NCBI GenBank assembly: GCA_011390755.1
Contig: JAABRU010000005.1
Span: 1 to 64,000 of the forward strand
Reading direction: 5' to 3'
DNA length: 64,000 bases
Origin: Desulfobacteraceae bacterium
GTDB taxonomy: Bacteria; Desulfobacterota; Desulfobacteria; Desulfobacterales; Desulfococcaceae
Made by a program: the position numbers and the translations under genes. Positions within the stretch are counted from its first letter, which is position 1. Each line of letters opens with the position of its first letter. A model generated the notes under the pieces. That model saw only the letters and a list, made by a program, of their open reading frames with translations, did not search any database and was not told the DNA's origin. Positions 17,322 to 26,121 of the stretch are shown piece after piece.

Positions 17322-18650
17322 ATGATAAAATGCCCTGTATGCCAAAGTGAAGTACACAAGCCCGTTCCCCCTTTCTGTTCCCGATGCAGTTGGGATCTGA
17401 AAAATGATCTGACAATGGGGACCTTTCTGGACCTGCCGGATGCCGTGATTGAGGAATACCGGCAGCGGGTGGGGATTGCTGTAAAGAACTGGAATGAGAA
17501 AGCGGAACTGCTGAAAAAGCAGGCGGAACTGGAAGAAAAACTGCGGCGGATGGAAGCGGAGAGGAAGCAGAAAAAAGTGGCGGAATCTGCGCCGGAGCCG
17601 GAAGCTCCCAAAGCAGCGGGAAAACCCGCATCAAAGCCGTCTTCTGCGGAATATTCGGAAAAAACAGCGGTTCCCTTACTGAAAAGAGACCCTTTTGAAA
17701 CCCTTGCGGAATTTGAAAAGCGGATCAATGAATATCCCCCGGTTCCGGCCGGAATGGCGGAACTGATGAAGGATGAATATGATATTCAGTCCGGGAAATT
17801 TCCTTTACGGGTGAAATGGGCCGAATGGATGATAAAAGAACTGCCGGATTCTCTTCAGAAGAATGACAATCTGCATGTCCTTGCGGAGCGGGACAAAGCC
17901 CGCAGAATATATGAAGCCGGAGCAAAACACTGCCTGTTTGTCTGCCTGAAGGCTTTTGGAGAAAGGGTTTCTGCCGAAAAACCGGAAATATCTGTCCGGA
18001 ACCGGATTCTTTCGGTTGTAAGCAATTTGGCTCCCAAAGTCTGGAAAGAACCGGTAAGCGGCATGGAGTTTGTTTATATTCCAGCAGGTATCTTGGAGGA
18101 AAAATGGCTGAAAGGTTTTTACATGAGTAAATTTCCTGTGACACAGGGACAGTGGAAAGAAATTATAGGGAGCAATCCATCCCATTTTCAGAAGGGGGAT
18201 GACTACCCCGTTGAAAGTGTGTCTTGGAATGATACAAAGGAATTTATCAGGAAACTCAATGAAAAAAATCAGGGAAGTTATAAATTCCGCCTTCCTATGG
18301 AAGCCGAATGGGAATATGCAGCTCGGGCAGGGTCGGACAGAGTTTGGTGCTTCGGTGATGATGAAAGCCTGTTGGAGCAGTACGCTTGGTATAAAAAAAA
18401 TTCCGGCGGTTCCACCCATCCCGTTGGGCAGTTGAAACCCAATGCCTGGGGGCTGTACGACATGCACGGCAATGTATGGGAATGGTGTGAGGATGCGGAA
18501 GGGGCAGGCCGCGTGCTTCGCGGCGGGAGCTGGTACATCGGGGCGGACGACTGCCGGTCGGTCATCCGGAATTGGAACGACCCCGGCGGGCGGCTCAGCA
18601 ACCTGGGCTTCCGTGTCCTCGCAGTTCCGGCGCAGGGTCGGGCCAGGTAA
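17322..18650 (+). CDS. zinc-ribbon/coiled-coil FGE-sulfatase-domain protein, probable DGR target
   Basis: A 442-aa protein. The N-terminal zinc ribbon has CPVC...CSRC (residues 4-22). A charged coiled coil spans about 50-85, and an Ala/Pro linker leads to a helical middle region. From about residue 240 there is a formylglycine-generating-enzyme-like (C-type-lectin) domain: GMEFVYIPAG, KFPVTQGQWKEIIGSNPS, FRLPMEAEWEYAARAG, GLYDMHGNVWEWCED. The last ~45 residues (RVLRGGSW...GFRVLAV) sit where DGR targets carry their variable region. Codons there are mostly of the form NNC and adenine is scarce. Likely a ligand-binding receptor rather than an enzyme. First gene of the accessory island; the ribosome-binding site is aaggaaaaacc. 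Confidence 0.85.
   Translation: MIKCPVCQSEVHKPVPPFCSRCSWDLKNDLTMGTFLDLPDAVIEEYRQRVGIAVKNWNEKAELLKKQAELEEKLRRMEAERKQKKVAESAPEPEAPKAAGKPASKPSSAEYSEKTAVPLLKRDPFETLAEFEKRINEYPPVPAGMAELMKDEYDIQSGKFPLRVKWAEWMIKELPDSLQKNDNLHVLAERDKARRIYEAGAKHCLFVCLKAFGERVSAEKPEISVRNRILSVVSNLAPKVWKEPVSGMEFVYIPAGILEEKWLKGFYMSKFPVTQGQWKEIIGSNPSHFQKGDDYPVESVSWNDTKEFIRKLNEKNQGSYKFRLPMEAEWEYAARAGSDRVWCFGDDESLLEQYAWYKKNSGGSTHPVGQLKPNAWGLYDMHGNVWEWCEDAEGAGRVLRGGSWYIGADDCRSVIRNWNDPGGRLSNLGFRVLAVPAQGRAR
18506..18650 (+). other. putative DGR variable region (VR)
   Basis: The 3' end of the FGE gene, encoding RVLRGGSW..CRS..RN...GFRV, is GC-rich and A-poor. Several positions fit adenine-replaced AAC codons of a template repeat (tac, atc, gac, gac, atc, gac, ctc, agc), while the invariant tgccgg, ggcttccgt and ggcgggagctgg blocks are intact. 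This is the pattern left by DGR adenine-specific mutagenesis on a C-type-lectin fold. No template copy or reverse transcriptase was found in the window, so the DGR would act from elsewhere. Confidence 0.65.
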
Positions 18651-18659
18651 AGCGGAGGT

Positions 18660-18716
18660 CGGAAGGGGTACGGTTTCCGTTCGTGCGCTAGCCGAACGGA
18701 AACCGTACCCCTTCCG
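18660..18716. repeat. 24-bp perfect hairpin directly after the putative VR
   Basis: Arms ggaaggggtacggtttcc... and its exact complement (23 bp, plus one more outer C-G pair) enclose a 9-nt loop (tgcgctagc). It begins 10 bp after the FGE stop codon. DGR targets characteristically have a stem-loop just downstream of the VR that helps homing. There is no T-run after it, and a separate terminator-like hairpin follows, so a terminator role is less likely. Confidence 0.8.
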
Positions 18717-18760
18717 TACCGGAGCGTCCGGTTTTCAGTCAGGAAATTAAAAAGGGGGGT

Positions 18761-18788
18761 GCAGGGGGGATATATCCCCCCTGCTTTT
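18761..18788 (+). terminator. rho-independent terminator after the FGE gene
   Basis: A perfect 10-bp GC-rich stem, gcagggggga/tcccccctgc, with a tata loop, is followed by tttt (18785-18788). It is about 110 bp after the FGE stop codon, beyond the larger hairpin. Confidence 0.7.
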
Positions 18789-18825
18789 CCCGCGCGGTAT
18801 AAATGAGAATTATCTTAGCTACTGA

Positions 18826-18916
18826 ACAGGATTATGCAGGATGGGCAGGATTGTTTTGGATAACTACAGGGATTTCGGATAAGAAAGGATTATTGATTGT
18901 CTGAACGCTGAAATCC
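18826..18916. repeat. 91-bp dispersed repeat, copy 1
   Basis: It aligns without gaps to 25062-25152 in the same orientation, with about 13 mismatches by hand count. It starts acaggattatgcag and ends ctgaaatcc. Together the copies bracket the DUF104, coiled-coil, AAA+, Rpn and small zinc-ribbon genes. Shorter relatives (gaacacgattatacaggatt) occur near 23157 and 25050. Confidence 0.85.
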
Positions 18917-18973
18917 ATGCCACATGGAAATCTCATCATTTACAGACAGTTAGGATACAAAGGAGGGGGTATT

Positions 18974-19228
18974 ATGAATCTTATCGAAGCAATATATGAA
19001 AACGGTGTATTTCGGCCCGTTGGAAATCCGGGGTTTGTCGAAGGTCAGCGTGTCAGAATCATTCCTGTATCTGAAAATAAGGAATATGCCATGCGTACCG
19101 AAAAATTCAGGGAACTGTTCAAACGCACACAGTCTCTGCCTCAGTTGCAAACCATCACAGAAGATGACATCATTGCAGAAATAAAAGCTTACAGGACAGA
19201 AAAGCAATTCACCATTCAACATTATTAA
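18974..19228 (+). CDS. DUF104/AF2212-like antitoxin, apparently orphan
   Basis: 84 aa from the ATG after aggagggggtatt (the 103-aa track form starts upstream without need). The N-terminus IEAIYENGVFRPVGNPGFVEGQRVRI is the compact beta-barrel signature of DUF104 (AF2212-like) antitoxins, usually paired with a PIN-domain VapC. The C-terminal half is helical and could wrap a toxin. No PIN gene is adjacent; 15 bp downstream the coiled-coil gene starts instead, so the protein is either an orphan or has been recruited as a regulator of that operon. Confidence 0.75.
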   Translation: MNLIEAIYENGVFRPVGNPGFVEGQRVRIIPVSENKEYAMRTEKFRELFKRTQSLPQLQTITEDDIIAEIKAYRTEKQFTIQHY

Positions 19229-19243
19229 AATTAAGGAAACTCC

Positions 19244-20596
19244 ATGAGCGGCGAAAAACGCACCTATGTATCGGTGGAAGAGCGGGAACTGCAGCGGCTG
19301 AGAGAGCAGGAAAGCCGTCTGCGGACCGTAAACCGGGATCTTCCGGAGCGTCTCAATGCCATCCGGCAGCAGGCACAGCGGGAAATGCAGAACCGGCTTG
19401 CGCCTATGGAAGCCCGGCAGCAGCGCCAGGAAAAAATGGTCAAAGGACTGCAAAGCGACCTGTGCCGTCTGGAAAAAGACACGCAGCAGCGTCTGGCCCG
19501 TCAGCACCGGGAATTCACAGACAGTCTGCGGCAGCAGCGGGGAGAATACCTGCGCCTGTTTGAGCAGCAGGATCGCAAATTCACCGGTATGGTGGAAAAT
19601 GAGCGCAGGGAGCGTCAGGCCGCTGTGCGGGATTTGCAGAACCAGATAAACGTGATTGTGGCCGATGCAGACCGCAAACAGGCAGCGGCCGCCGCTTTTG
19701 TCTCCGATCTGTCAAAAATTATGCAGGAAACCGCAAATCTTCCCCATGACCGCTTTGCACCCGGTCACATGGAAAATATCCGCCGCCATGCCGAAGATGC
19801 AAATCGCAGTCTGAATGCGGGAATGCCCGAAGCCTGCCTCAGCACGGCCCAGAAAGCCTATTGGGATTTGGCGGATTTGCGGGTACTGGTATTGCAGAAG
19901 GAAAGGGAATTCATGTTTCTCCATCAGGCAGCAATGGAAGAAGCCCGTGCCATTCTCGAAGAGGCCCGCGCCAACCGTCAGTATCAGTTGGAAGTGGGGG
20001 AAGGCACGGAGCGGGATGTGTTTTCCCTGGAAGTGGATCACTGGACAGACGGGGATTTGTCCGCATATGAAAAGCAGATTGCGGACTTGGAAAATTACCT
20101 GCGGGAAGGGGAAAATAATTTAAGCACGGAGCAGGTGCGGGACATACTGGAACAACTGGAATCCTTAAAACCCCGGATGCCCGAAATTGTGGAACATGCC
20201 CGGCAGAATATCCTGGCCTCCCAGTTGCGGAGCAATATTGCGGAACTGGCTGTGGAATCCTTTCAGAGAGAAGGTTTTTCCGTGGATGATGCTGCCTATG
20301 AGGGCGATGACGAGCGCAATGCCTATGTGGTGAAAATGAAAAACCGGGCAGGCAGCGAGGTGGTCACGGTCATCAGCCCGGTGCAGGGCGAATTCGGCAA
20401 AAATACCGTGTCCGTCCATTCCTATGATGAACTGTTTACAGATGAAATCACCCTGCAGCAGCGGGCAAAGGAACTGGTGGGAATGCTGAACGAAGAAGGA
20501 CTGCAGGCAGGTCCGCCGGAATGCAGGGGCAGCGCAAAACCGGAATTCCGGGATATGGCAGCCGTGCGCACACGGAAAACCGGAGCATCCGCATGA
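19244..20596 (+). CDS. long coiled-coil protein coupled to a double AAA+ ATPase
   Basis: A 450-aa protein. Residues about 10-130 are a nearly continuous Gln/Arg/Glu coiled coil ([24 protein letters not shown]...). A helical middle (130-300) follows, then a small alpha/beta C-terminal domain (about 330-420: [34 protein letters not shown]). Its stop overlaps the next gene's ATG as ATGA, indicating translational coupling and a likely physical complex with the AAA+ protein, for example as an adaptor or filament. No named family recognised. It contains no signal peptide and should be cytoplasmic. Confidence 0.8.
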   Translation: MSGEKRTYVSVEERELQRLREQESRLRTVNRDLPERLNAIRQQAQREMQNRLAPMEARQQRQEKMVKGLQSDLCRLEKDTQQRLARQHREFTDSLRQQRGEYLRLFEQQDRKFTGMVENERRERQAAVRDLQNQINVIVADADRKQAAAAAFVSDLSKIMQETANLPHDRFAPGHMENIRRHAEDANRSLNAGMPEACLSTAQKAYWDLADLRVLVLQKEREFMFLHQAAMEEARAILEEARANRQYQLEVGEGTERDVFSLEVDHWTDGDLSAYEKQIADLENYLREGENNLSTEQVRDILEQLESLKPRMPEIVEHARQNILASQLRSNIAELAVESFQREGFSVDDAAYEGDDERNAYVVKMKNRAGSEVVTVISPVQGEFGKNTVSVHSYDELFTDEITLQQRAKELVGMLNEEGLQAGPPECRGSAKPEFRDMAAVRTRKTGASA

Positions 20597-23157
20597 ATAT
20601 TCCCCGCATTTGTCATTCCGTCCGTGCCGACAGCGGAAGTCCTTTTATCATCTGGTACGGAAACGTCAATGACGAGTTCTGCGATGAAGACCTGATCTTC
20701 GGCAATATTGACTTTATGCTCTGGCGGTATTTTCAGCAGCAGGGATACCGGCGCATTGTGTTTTTCCAGGGTGCGGAAAAAATCTATTTCTTTGATGAAC
20801 AGTCCCGCAGCCTCTGTCTGCCGCAATCCGCAGCCCCGGCCCGGCAGACCCTTTCCCCGCTTTCCGGCATCCGCGGCGGGCCGTTGGGAAAACGGAATCT
20901 GCTGGGAAGACGGTCTTCGGCTCCGGCTTCTTCTGAAAACGGAAACAGAAATAATCCCCCGGAAAATCCTGTAAGCAGACCCCAGCGGAGCATGAGCGAT
21001 CTGTCCGCGTTGCAGATTATGGATCACATCATCCGGCGGGAAAACATTCCCACGGCTGTTATCTTCACCCATGCCGAAGACCTGCCGCATCTTCAGGGAG
21101 TCCGGGAATTGCAGAACCGCATGGTGCATTGGGCCAGAATGCCTTCCCGCAGCCCCGGCCGCTGTGTTTTTGTTTTCCAGTCCTGGGATCGGGAAAAACT
21201 GGAGCGGACCGTAGAGGGGAGCGGGCTGAGTGTGCTGTCCAATTTTCTTTCCGCGGGACAGGAGCGGGAAAGCAGTATCATCCGCATTGCCGGGCCGGAT
21301 CAGACCGAGATTCTGCACACCATCCATTATTACCGCATCTGCAAAGGACTGCGGGTGGACTGGAAACACCTGGAAAAAATCGCTGTCCGCTTATCCGCCG
21401 AAAACCTTCGCCTTTTCGAACTCCGAAGCAGGCTGGAGCAGTCAGAAGAACTCAGCACGGACACCCTGCGCGCATGGTTCCCGGCTTCCCGTATCTGTAA
21501 CGACAAACCTCCTTTGGAACGTCTGGACGAACTGGTCGGCCTTTCCGGAGTGAAAAATCAGATCCGCAGAAAAACCGCAAGAGCCGAGGTTTTTCGGGAA
21601 AATTCCTTCGGAACCCTTCACATGGCTTTTCTGGGCAATCCCGGAACCGGCAAAACCACTGTGGCCGAACTGGTGGGCGAGATTTACCGGGACATCGGGC
21701 TGCTTGCACGCGGCCATACGGTGACAGCCGAAAACCGGGAAGCTCTGGTGGCCGAATATGAGGGACAGAGCGCAGTAAAAACCAACGGCCTGATTGACCG
21801 GGCGCTGGACGGGGTGCTGTTCATTGACGAGGCCCATAACCTCATCCGGGAAGAAGGCAGCGATCCTTTCGGAACCGAGGCCGTCCGCACCCTGGTGGCC
21901 CGGATGGAAAGGGAGCGGAACCGGCTTTGTGTCATCCTTGCCGGGTATCCCGAACCCATCCGGCGGTTGATAGCCTCTGATCCGGGACTCCGAAGCCGCA
22001 TCAAAGATGAAATCCTGTTTGAAGACTACAGCCCGGAGGAACTCATGGAAATTTTCCAACGCATGGCCCAATCCCGCACATCAGAAGAAATTCCGTCCCC
22101 GCTTCCGGAAACCTGTGAAGCGGTTTCCGCTGTGATACAGCGGATATATGAAGCACGGAATCCGGCAGACTGGGCAAATGCACGGGAAATCAGAAATCTG
22201 TATGAGGACATGCTGGACTCCTATGCGGTCCGTGTCCACCGGAACCGTGAACAACCGCTCCCGCACGCTCGCGGCTCAGACAATCTGCTCGCAGAGGATA
22301 TTCCCGAAAAATACCGGCCTGTCCCGCCGTCAGGAACCGAAGAAACCGAAACCCTTCTCCGGGAAATCGAATCCATGACCGGGCTGAGGGCAGTGAAAGA
22401 TTTTATCCGGCGCCAGGTGGCATATATCAAAGGCATGGAGCAGCGCAGAAAATTCGGTCTTCCTGTATCTGAAAACCGTTCTCTGCACATGGTCTTCACC
22501 GGAAACCCCGGAACCGGCAAAACCACCATAGCCCGGCAGATGGGGCGCATCTTCCAATCTTTGGGAATTCTTCGCAGAGGTCATTGCATTGAAACCGACC
22601 GGGCCGGGCTGGTGGCCGGTTATATCGGGCAGACCGCCCCAAAAACCGAAGCCAAAGTCATGGAAGCTCTGGACGGTGTTATCTTCATTGATGAAGCCTA
22701 TACCCTGAGCCGGGGCAGTAACGATAATCAGCGTGATTTCGGACAGGAGGCCATTGACCAGTTGCTGAAAATGATGGAGGATTTCCGGGGACGGCTGGTG
22801 GTCATAGCCGCAGGTTATCCGCTTGAAATGCAGCAATTTATTGACAGCAACCCCGGATTTCGCTCCCGTTTTACCCAGTATGTGGATTTTGAAGATTACT
22901 CCCCGCAAGAACTGGTGGAAATTTTCAGATATTTCTGTTATTCTTCTGCGTACCGCATGACTTCTGAAGCTGAAAAGCATCTCCGCTCCTATGCGGAAAG
23001 AATCTTTGCCGCAAAAACAAAAGGATTCGGAAACGGCCGGGAAATGCGAAACCTGTTCGAGCGGGCCGAAGAATCCCTGAACCTGCGGATTTCAGAGATT
23101 GCGGAACCTTCGGAAGATGATCTTTGCACATTTCAGCCGGAGGATTTTGCTGTGTGA
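20593..23157 (+). CDS. tandem AAA+ ATPase (CbxX/CfqX-SpoVK type) with N-terminal domain
   Basis: 854 aa from the ATGA-overlapping start ([15 protein letters not shown]). The N-terminal ~320 residues form an alpha/beta region resembling an inactive NTPase ([26 protein letters not shown]). Two complete CbxX-like AAA+ modules follow: [18 protein letters not shown] with [11 protein letters not shown] and arginine-finger region GLRSRIKDE, then [18 protein letters not shown] with [11 protein letters not shown] and [10 protein letters not shown]. Both Walker sites look intact. Family members remodel or activate protein complexes (e.g. Rubisco activase CbbX). Here the partner is probably the coupled coiled-coil protein and possibly the FGE receptor. 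Confidence 0.9.
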   Translation: MNIPRICHSVRADSGSPFIIWYGNVNDEFCDEDLIFGNIDFMLWRYFQQQGYRRIVFFQGAEKIYFFDEQSRSLCLPQSAAPARQTLSPLSGIRGGPLGKRNLLGRRSSAPASSENGNRNNPPENPVSRPQRSMSDLSALQIMDHIIRRENIPTAVIFTHAEDLPHLQGVRELQNRMVHWARMPSRSPGRCVFVFQSWDREKLERTVEGSGLSVLSNFLSAGQERESSIIRIAGPDQTEILHTIHYYRICKGLRVDWKHLEKIAVRLSAENLRLFELRSRLEQSEELSTDTLRAWFPASRICNDKPPLERLDELVGLSGVKNQIRRKTARAEVFRENSFGTLHMAFLGNPGTGKTTVAELVGEIYRDIGLLARGHTVTAENREALVAEYEGQSAVKTNGLIDRALDGVLFIDEAHNLIREEGSDPFGTEAVRTLVARMERERNRLCVILAGYPEPIRRLIASDPGLRSRIKDEILFEDYSPEELMEIFQRMAQSRTSEEIPSPLPETCEAVSAVIQRIYEARNPADWANAREIRNLYEDMLDSYAVRVHRNREQPLPHARGSDNLLAEDIPEKYRPVPPSGTEETETLLREIESMTGLRAVKDFIRRQVAYIKGMEQRRKFGLPVSENRSLHMVFTGNPGTGKTTIARQMGRIFQSLGILRRGHCIETDRAGLVAGYIGQTAPKTEAKVMEALDGVIFIDEAYTLSRGSNDNQRDFGQEAIDQLLKMMEDFRGRLVVIAAGYPLEMQQFIDSNPGFRSRFTQYVDFEDYSPQELVEIFRYFCYSSAYRMTSEAEKHLRSYAERIFAAKTKGFGNGREMRNLFERAEESLNLRISEIAEPSEDDLCTFQPEDFAV

Positions 23158-23277
23158 ACACGATTATACAGGATTGTTTTTATCCTGTGAATCCCGATAA
23201 TCCCCCATAATCACAGTTCGGACAAAATGACCTTTGCACATTTCATCCAAAGGATTTATTGTAAAGGAGGAGATATA

Positions 23278-24210
23278 TTGGAATACGACAACCCGTGGAA
23301 AGAGGCACTGGAACTGTACTTTGAGGCTTTTATGAAGTTCTTTTTTCCCAATATCCATGCGGAGATTGACTGGTCAAAGGGATACGAGTTTCTGGACAAG
23401 GAACTGGAAAAAATTGTCCGGGATGCGGAACTTGGACGCCGTTATGCGGACAAACTGGTCAAGGTGTTTCTGCAAAACGGAAGGGAAACATGGCTGCTCA
23501 TTCATATTGAGATTCAGGGGAACAGGGACACCGGTTTTGAAAAACGGATGTTTGTGTACAATTACCGCATCCTTGACCGTTATGATGTGGAGGTGGTCAG
23601 TCTTGCGGTGCTGACCGATGACAATGACCGATGGCGTTCCTGCGAATACCGCAGCGGGCGATGGGGATGCGAGCATATTTTCCGCTTTCCGGTCATCAAA
23701 CTGAGGGATTACGGAAAAAACTGGGAAAAACTGGAGAGGGAAAGCAATCCCTTTTCTTTGGTGGTCATGGCCCATCTCAAATCCCGGAGTGTCAAAGACG
23801 GGCAGGAACGGAAACGCTGGAAACTTCACCTGATGCGCCTGCTGTTTGAGCGGGGATACAGCCGTCAGGATATTCTGGAATTATTCCGTTTCATTGACTG
23901 GCTGATTGAACTGCCGGAAGACATTGAAAAGCAGTTCCAGGATGAACTCACAGAAATTACGGAGGAAAAGAAAATGCCGTATATGACAAGTATTGAAAGA
24001 CTGGCAAGACTTGAAAATTCAAGAGAAATGCTCTTGGATGCTGTTTTAACACGATTTAACTCAATCCCAGAGGATGTGTCTGCCGCAGTGAACAGCATAA
24101 AAGCGGGAGATACGCTGAAATCCCTGTTCCGTCAGGCTATTTTGTGTAAAAGTCTGGATGATTTCAGAAAAACCCTGCTTCTGGTAAAAGACGGGCAGTA
24201 TAACGCATAA
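23278..24210 (+). CDS. Rpn-family recombination-promoting nuclease / PD-(D/E)XK transposase-like
   Basis: About 310 aa when started at TTG 23278, 6 bp after the strong aaaggagg; the track's ATG at 23227 has no comparable site. N-terminal PD-(D/E)XK fold: ELYFEAFMKFFFPNIHAEIDWSKGYEFLDKEL, GRRYADKLVKV, and WLLIHIEIQG with the E-x-Q of this family. The C-terminal region is helical and ends KSLDDFRKTLLLVKDGQ. Such genes are multicopy and often found in repeat-rich accessory DNA. They are DNA endonucleases that raise recombination. It follows the AAA+ gene by 120 bp and has a hairpin terminator. Confidence 0.85.
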   Translation: MEYDNPWKEALELYFEAFMKFFFPNIHAEIDWSKGYEFLDKELEKIVRDAELGRRYADKLVKVFLQNGRETWLLIHIEIQGNRDTGFEKRMFVYNYRILDRYDVEVVSLAVLTDDNDRWRSCEYRSGRWGCEHIFRFPVIKLRDYGKNWEKLERESNPFSLVVMAHLKSRSVKDGQERKRWKLHLMRLLFERGYSRQDILELFRFIDWLIELPEDIEKQFQDELTEITEEKKMPYMTSIERLARLENSREMLLDAVLTRFNSIPEDVSAAVNSIKAGDTLKSLFRQAILCKSLDDFRKTLLLVKDGQYNA

Positions 24211-24266
24211 TTCAGTCTGAACCGGGATTCTTAGGATGAAGGGATTTACAGGATTTATAAAAATCG

Positions 24267-24299
24267 GAGTGCCAAACTGAAAGTTTGGCACTCGGGTTT
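24267..24299 (+). terminator. hairpin terminator / GAA-loop repeat after Rpn gene
   Basis: A perfect 12-bp stem gagtgccaaact/agtttggcactc with triloop gaa is followed by gggttttataattt. It sits about 57 bp after the Rpn stop and just before the next gene's ribosome-binding site. The same tgccaaact core recurs inverted at 59885-59905, so it is a dispersed hairpin used here as a probable terminator. Confidence 0.7.
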
Positions 24300-24339
24300 T
24301 ATAATTTCTATACAATAAAAAAACAATGGAGGGTTTGTC

Positions 24340-24588
24340 ATGTCAAATCATGGTGGAAGTTATATGCTGAATGCGGTTCTTGAATTACTGGAGGAAAATG
24401 ATATTTTTAAAATGATCGGCAAAGCCAAAACCCTGGAACTGATAAAAGGGATCATAAAAATATCCCACAGGGAAGACTGTAATACCGGTGAAATACTGGA
24501 AGACATAGGGGAACGGCTTGGGATATGTTATTACTGCCTGAATTATGCTGAGAATCTTGAGTATGGCTTATGCCCTGAATGTCAGTAA
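24340..24588 (+). CDS. small protein with C-terminal zinc knuckle
   Basis: An 82-aa protein behind ggagggtttgtc. The N-terminal half is helical (LNAVLELLEENDIFKMIGKAKTLELIKG). The C-terminus carries two CxxC pairs (CYYC and CPEC), a small zinc ribbon. No recognised family. It stands alone between the Rpn gene and a repeat-rich gap. Confidence 0.65.
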   Translation: MSNHGGSYMLNAVLELLEENDIFKMIGKAKTLELIKGIIKISHREDCNTGEILEDIGERLGICYYCLNYAENLEYGLCPECQ

Positions 24589-24763
24589 TCCGTAGGGTGG
24601 GCACATGCTTTTCCGTGCCCACCGATATGCTGAATATGATTCCGGATTTTTGAAAATATCAATTATCCTGCCAATCCTTTCATCCGGAGAATCCCGGTTC
24701 AGACATACAGGAATCCGGAAATCGTCTGAACCGCAGATTTACGCAGATTATCAAATCTGCCTA

Positions 24764-24996
24764 TACTTTTGCAATTTTTACAGCAAACCGTGAAATACAC
24801 GAATGACACGAATGACACGAATGACACGAATGACACGAATGACACGAATGACACGAATGACACGAATGACATGAATGACACGAAAAATATATTTATAAAA
24901 AAAATATGATAAAAAACTGATTTTTAATTTTCTGTATCATTCGTGTAATTCGTGGCTAAAATAAAAATCAGATAGTTATAAAAAATGCGAAACTAT
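24764..24996. repeat. dispersed repeat copy A with expanded 9-nt minisatellite
   Basis: It aligns as the reverse complement of 59684-59843. Copy A is 233 bp, copy B 160 bp. The ~72-bp difference is eight extra units of cacgaatga, which here runs 24798-24883 as eight perfect units, one variant (catgaatga) and a partial. Both copies end in ataaaaaatgcgaaact. The 24699..24881 ORF (MSFMSFVSFVSF) is an artefact of the array. The rest of the 24589-25235 gap has no gene; its left part holds a fragment of the gattatacaggatt-type repeat. Confidence 0.9.
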
Positions 24997-25061
24997 AGAA
25001 ATCTGTGTAATCTGCGGAATCTGCGGAATCTGCGGTTCGGACAATCTCTGAACACGATTAT

Positions 25062-25152
25062 ACAGGATTATGCAGAATGGGCAGGATTTTTTTAAATAAC
25101 TACAAGGATTTCAAATAAGAAAGGATTGCCGGTTGCCTGAACTCTGAAATCC
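25062..25152. repeat. 91-bp dispersed repeat, copy 2
   Basis: Direct, ungapped match to 18826-18916, differing at about 13 positions. It lies in the gap between the minisatellite repeat and the small TA-like cluster. Confidence 0.85.
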
Positions 25153-25235
25153 TTTATTAAAAAAATCCTTGCAGTTTAATCTCGTTCTTTCACCGGCGAT
25201 TTGCTTCCCGGAAAATCTGGAAAGGAGTTGAAAAG

Positions 25236-25364
25236 ATGATGATTGCAGGTGAATATGCAGTGGTATCCGAAGATGGAAAATCTTTGCTGCTGCCAGCCGA
25301 AGTTCACTCATGTCTGAAAGGCATAGACCGTTTACAATCTTATGCTGAACTTACGTTGTTTTAA
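25236..25364 (+). CDS. short 42-aa protein before DUF6883 gene
   Basis: Below the ORF-track cutoff. ATGATG start behind aaaggagttgaaaag; the translation runs MMIAGEYAVVSEDGKSLLLP to SYAELTLF and stops at 25362-25364, 17 bp before the DUF6883 start. The good ribosome-binding site and tight spacing support expression. It looks like a small beta-strand protein or the remnant of a larger TA partner. Function unknown. Confidence 0.55.
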   Translation: MMIAGEYAVVSEDGKSLLLPAEVHSCLKGIDRLQSYAELTLF

Positions 25365-25381
25365 ACAGGAAATTCAGAAAA

Positions 25382-25741
25382 ATGAACATTGTGCAATTGG
25401 AGTTTCCTTTGTCAAAAGCGGAATATCTTCTGAACTTCACAACTGAATCCGGCAAAGGCGGTGACAAAAGGATATTCTGGCGCAGTGTGATGGGATTCAG
25501 TTCTTCGGAAGATCTTCGGACTGAATTTCTGAAGAAAGTATCGCCTGACATGCTGGATTATCAGAAACAAAATGATTACGGTAAAATATATCAGGCGGTC
25601 ATAAATATGGCGGGGCAGTCCGGTGTGATATGCAAAATCCGCTCGGTCTGGATAGTCCCTTTCGGACAGGACACAGCCAGATTCGTAACTGCCTTTCCGG
25701 AGAAAAGAGGTGGAATATGTTCCGACTGTTCGATTCTGTGA
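25382..25741 (+). CDS. DUF6883-like protein
   Basis: A 119-aa protein. An N-terminal LEFPLSKAEYLLNF segment, the central RIFWRSVMGFSSSEDLRTEFLKK and a late VICKIRSVWIVPFGQDTARFVTAFPEK strand pair fit the small DUF6883 family, which commonly stands next to DUF4926 proteins in TA-like pairs. Its last 25 bp overlap the start of the following gene, in a different frame. The ATG lacks a strong ribosome-binding site, so translation is probably coupled to the short ORF upstream. Confidence 0.65.
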   Translation: MNIVQLEFPLSKAEYLLNFTTESGKGGDKRIFWRSVMGFSSSEDLRTEFLKKVSPDMLDYQKQNDYGKIYQAVINMAGQSGVICKIRSVWIVPFGQDTARFVTAFPEKRGGICSDCSIL

Positions 25742-26121
25742 TATTGAAGGAATCTTTGAGGATTTCAGAAGATACAAGTTTTTTGCCAGGTACTCCCGGA
25801 ACCATTGTCGAGATATTGGGAAACGGTGAGGCATTCATGGTGGAACTGTTCGGTAATTGGGCAGTCTGTGACGAAAGCGGCAATCTGACAGACGCTGACC
25901 CGGATACGCCGGGAGCTTTCCGTGAAACTGCCGGAGTGGAGACAGTTCTTTCCCACCAGATACAACCGGCAGTTTACACAGAACAGATTCGTATGAAACT
26001 GCTCAGGATTATAAATCTCTTATCCGAGCAGCATTTGGAAGAAATCAGCGATTTTGCCGAATTTCTGTATCATAAACAGCATCAGGCTCCGGGTATTGCC
26101 TGTCAGCAGTTTCATGAATAA
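25717..26121 (+). CDS. DUF4926-like protein with C-terminal DUF2281-like helix
   Basis: 134 aa from the ATG after gaaaagaggtgga (the longer track ORF starts in the overlapping gene). Residues 1-60 are an SH3-like small barrel (LPGTPGTIVEILGNGEAFMVELF), typical of DUF4926. The last 40 residues contain IINLLSEQHLEEISDFAEFLYHKQ, the pattern of the DUF2281/antitoxin helix. It pairs with the overlapping DUF6883 gene as a probable toxin-antitoxin or immunity pair; which partner is toxic is not clear. Confidence 0.65.
   Translation: MFRLFDSVILKESLRISEDTSFLPGTPGTIVEILGNGEAFMVELFGNWAVCDESGNLTDADPDTPGAFRETAGVETVLSHQIQPAVYTEQIRMKLLRIINLLSEQHLEEISDFAEFLYHKQHQAPGIACQQFHE

Noticed and set aside
18660-18716. 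Hairpin as simple terminator of the FGE gene
   Set aside because: No T-run follows, and a better terminator hairpin with TTTT lies at 18761-18788.
24699-24881. 60-aa ORF of SFVSFVSFV repeats
   Set aside because: Direct read-through of the 9-nt minisatellite.
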